Origin: Burkholderia sp. S171
GTDB lineage: Bacteria > Pseudomonadota > Gammaproteobacteria > Burkholderiales > Burkholderiaceae
Length of the DNA stretch: 64,000 nucleotides
NCBI RefSeq assembly: GCF_009766085.1
Contig: NZ_LMUF01000010.1
Span: 315,026 to 379,025, forward strand
Reading direction: 5' to 3'
Positions 62,956-64,000 of the stretch are shown here, in pieces. The position numbers and the translations under genes are program-made. The notes beneath the pieces are model-generated. The model was not told the origin of the DNA. It searched no databases and saw only the letters and a program-made list of their open reading frames with translations. How positions within the stretch are numbered: position 1 is the first letter of the stretch; every line of letters starts with the position of its first letter.

Positions 62956-63642
62956 ATGAGCACTACGATTGCCGGCATCCACATTCCTGACAGCACCATG
63001 GCGCGCGCTGCGACTGAACTGGTTCGCGATACCGAACCGGACCTGCTGTATAACCACTCGCGCCGCGTGTTCCTGTTTGGCGCGCTGACCGGCGAACGGC
63101 GTAAGCTGGCCTACGACGCGGAGCTGCTTTACATCGGCGCCATGTTCCATGACATGGGCCTGATCGACGCCTACAGCAGCACGACTGAGCGCTTCGAAGT
63201 GGACGGCGCGAACGCCGCGCGTAACTTCCTCAAGGGTTATGGCATTGGCGAGCAGGACATCGAACAGGTTTGGGATTCGATCGCCTTGCACACCACGCCG
63301 GGCATTCCGCAGCACAAGAAGCCGGTGGTCGCGCTAGTCACGGCGGGCGTGGAGATGGACGTACTCGGGCTCGCTTACGACCAATTCACTGAGTCGCAGC
63401 GCAAACAGGTTATCGCCGTGCATCCGCGTGAAGTGAATTTCAAGGAAGGGATTATCGATGCGTTCGCTCACGGCACGATCAAGAAGCCGGAGACCACGTT
63501 CGGCAACGTGAAAGCCGATGTCCTCGCGCTCAAGGACCCTTCCTACAAGCGCCTCAATTTTTGCAGCCTGATCCTGGGGTCGTCGTGGAATGACAGCCCG
63601 GGTGCATGCGCTCATTGCAGCGACCCGGCGCATAATCATTGA
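62956..63642 (+). CDS. HD-domain hydrolase with a Cys/His tail
   Basis: 228 residues. HD-superfamily metal site: His34 (YNHSRRVFLF), His65-Asp66 (FHDMGL) and a later Asp. The layout resembles cyanamide hydratase-type HD proteins, but the substrate is unknown. The C-terminus has CAHCSDPAHNH, a possible zinc-binding tail not normal for the family. ATG at 62956 with AGGAG eight bases upstream. Divergent from the GlxA-type gene, which may regulate it. Confidence 0.9.
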   Translation: MSTTIAGIHIPDSTMARAATELVRDTEPDLLYNHSRRVFLFGALTGERRKLAYDAELLYIGAMFHDMGLIDAYSSTTERFEVDGANAARNFLKGYGIGEQDIEQVWDSIALHTTPGIPQHKKPVVALVTAGVEMDVLGLAYDQFTESQRKQVIAVHPREVNFKEGIIDAFAHGTIKKPETTFGNVKADVLALKDPSYKRLNFCSLILGSSWNDSPGACAHCSDPAHNH

Positions 63643-63661
63643 TGATTCGGCGAGGCGGAAT

Positions 63662-63685
63662 GGCCGCTCCTCCACTGGAGCGGCC
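63662..63685 (+). terminator. Rho-independent terminator after the HD gene
   Basis: GGCCGCTCC-TCCACT-GGAGCGGCC, a perfect nine-base stem with a six-base loop, followed by CGTTTATCGTT. It lies 20 bases beyond the stop codon. Bases 63686-63865 hold no other feature. Confidence 0.7.
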
Positions 63686-63865
63686 CGTTTATCGTTAAAA
63701 CAGATAAGCGTATGGGATTTGGTTCGTTGACGTTGTTCGCAGAGGATTCTAGATTCGGGGTCTAAGCAGGGTTTTGCGGCGTGCTTTTCTTGGCGCATTA
63801 CCGCCGCTTAAATTCAAGCGTTTCCGCCCTGAATTGGCGCTCTTAATCGAATTAACGAGTCCCGC

Positions 63866-64000
63866 GTGACGACCTTATCCCCACACCAGACCATCGAAAT
63901 CACGCCGTTTGAAGGCTCGCCGTTAGGCGCAGAGGTAACGGGTCTCGACCTGAGCCGGCCGCTTGCCGACGAAGATTTCAAGCGCATCCATCGCGCTCAT
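63866..64000 (+). CDS. TauD/TfdA-family dioxygenase (partial, cut by window end)
   Basis: From a GTG at 63866 the frame is open to the last base and gives 45 residues. The sequence TIEITPFEGSPLGAEVTGLD and DLSRPLADEDFKRIHRAH is the N-terminal substrate-side region of Fe(II)/2-oxoglutarate dioxygenases of the taurine/2,4-D type. The metal-binding HxD...H lies beyond the window. The ribosome site is weak. Confidence 0.85.
   Translation, partial: MTTLSPHQTIEITPFEGSPLGAEVTGLDLSRPLADEDFKRIHRAH

Overview
The window looks like a chromosomal segment of a Burkholderiaceae bacterium, most like Paraburkholderia or Caballeronia. The DNA is GC-rich, the window is dense with LysR, GntR, MarR, IclR, AraC and LacI regulators paired with small catabolic or efflux operons, and several proteins are of Burkholderiales type. 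I saw no tRNA, rRNA, CRISPR array or intact insertion sequence. The last gene (TauD/TfdA dioxygenase) is cut by the window end.

Layout. 0.1-12 kb: an oxalate island. A GntR/FCD regulator preceded by a tiny membrane ORF; a PanE-family reductase; an oxalate/formate-type antiporter coupled to a LysR gene; a second, CbbR-like LysR gene; and a minus-strand run of oxc (oxalyl-CoA decarboxylase), frc (formyl-CoA:oxalate CoA-transferase), a lone PAS protein and an aldehyde dehydrogenase. An identical two-part operator lies over the promoters of both the PanE-like gene and oxc, so the reductase probably belongs to oxalate metabolism (oxalyl-CoA to glyoxylate) rather than pantothenate synthesis. 12-15 kb: a small sugar module (tagatose/psicose 3-epimerase-like protein, P-loop kinase, LacI repressor with two operators). 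15-22.4 kb: a serine/threonine dehydratase-like enzyme, an alpha/beta hydrolase, an AraC-SDR-aldo/keto reductase group with a divergent LysR, and a threonine aldolase.

22.4-26 kb: an AT-rich block (33% GC over 300 bases by hand count) followed by a CobS-like AAA+ ATPase and a CobT-like VWA protein with no cobalamin genes nearby. This is the best candidate here for a poorly described system. 26-31.6 kb: a MarR-FUSC-DUF1656-HlyD-OMF efflux operon. 32-38 kb: a zinc-ribbon metallopeptidase, an MHS transporter, a formaldehyde dehydrogenase, a thioesterase, an HMG-CoA lyase and a VOC protein, then a collapsed SDR pseudogene. 38.5-45.1 kb: a hybrid histidine kinase, a NarL-type regulator, a degenerate receiver protein, a DUF4126 protein and a chemoreceptor, with a MazE antitoxin relic between. 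45.7-47.8 kb: a cold-shock gene with a near-consensus promoter and long leader, set among four small proteins that resemble one another.

48.4-52 kb: an ACS-type MFS carrier, a type III CoA-transferase and a LysR regulator, probably an organic-acid module. 52-56.7 kb: a MarR-EmrA-EmrB-OMF efflux operon whose MarR promoter predicts a leaderless message. 56.8-61 kb: a LysR gene, an IclR gene with a perfect palindrome abutting its start codon, and a polar amino-acid ABC transporter. 61-64 kb: a hypothetical protein, a GlxA-type AraC regulator, an HD-domain hydrolase and the partial dioxygenase. Most operon and regulator assignments are inferred from spacing, orientation and visible operator-like repeats.
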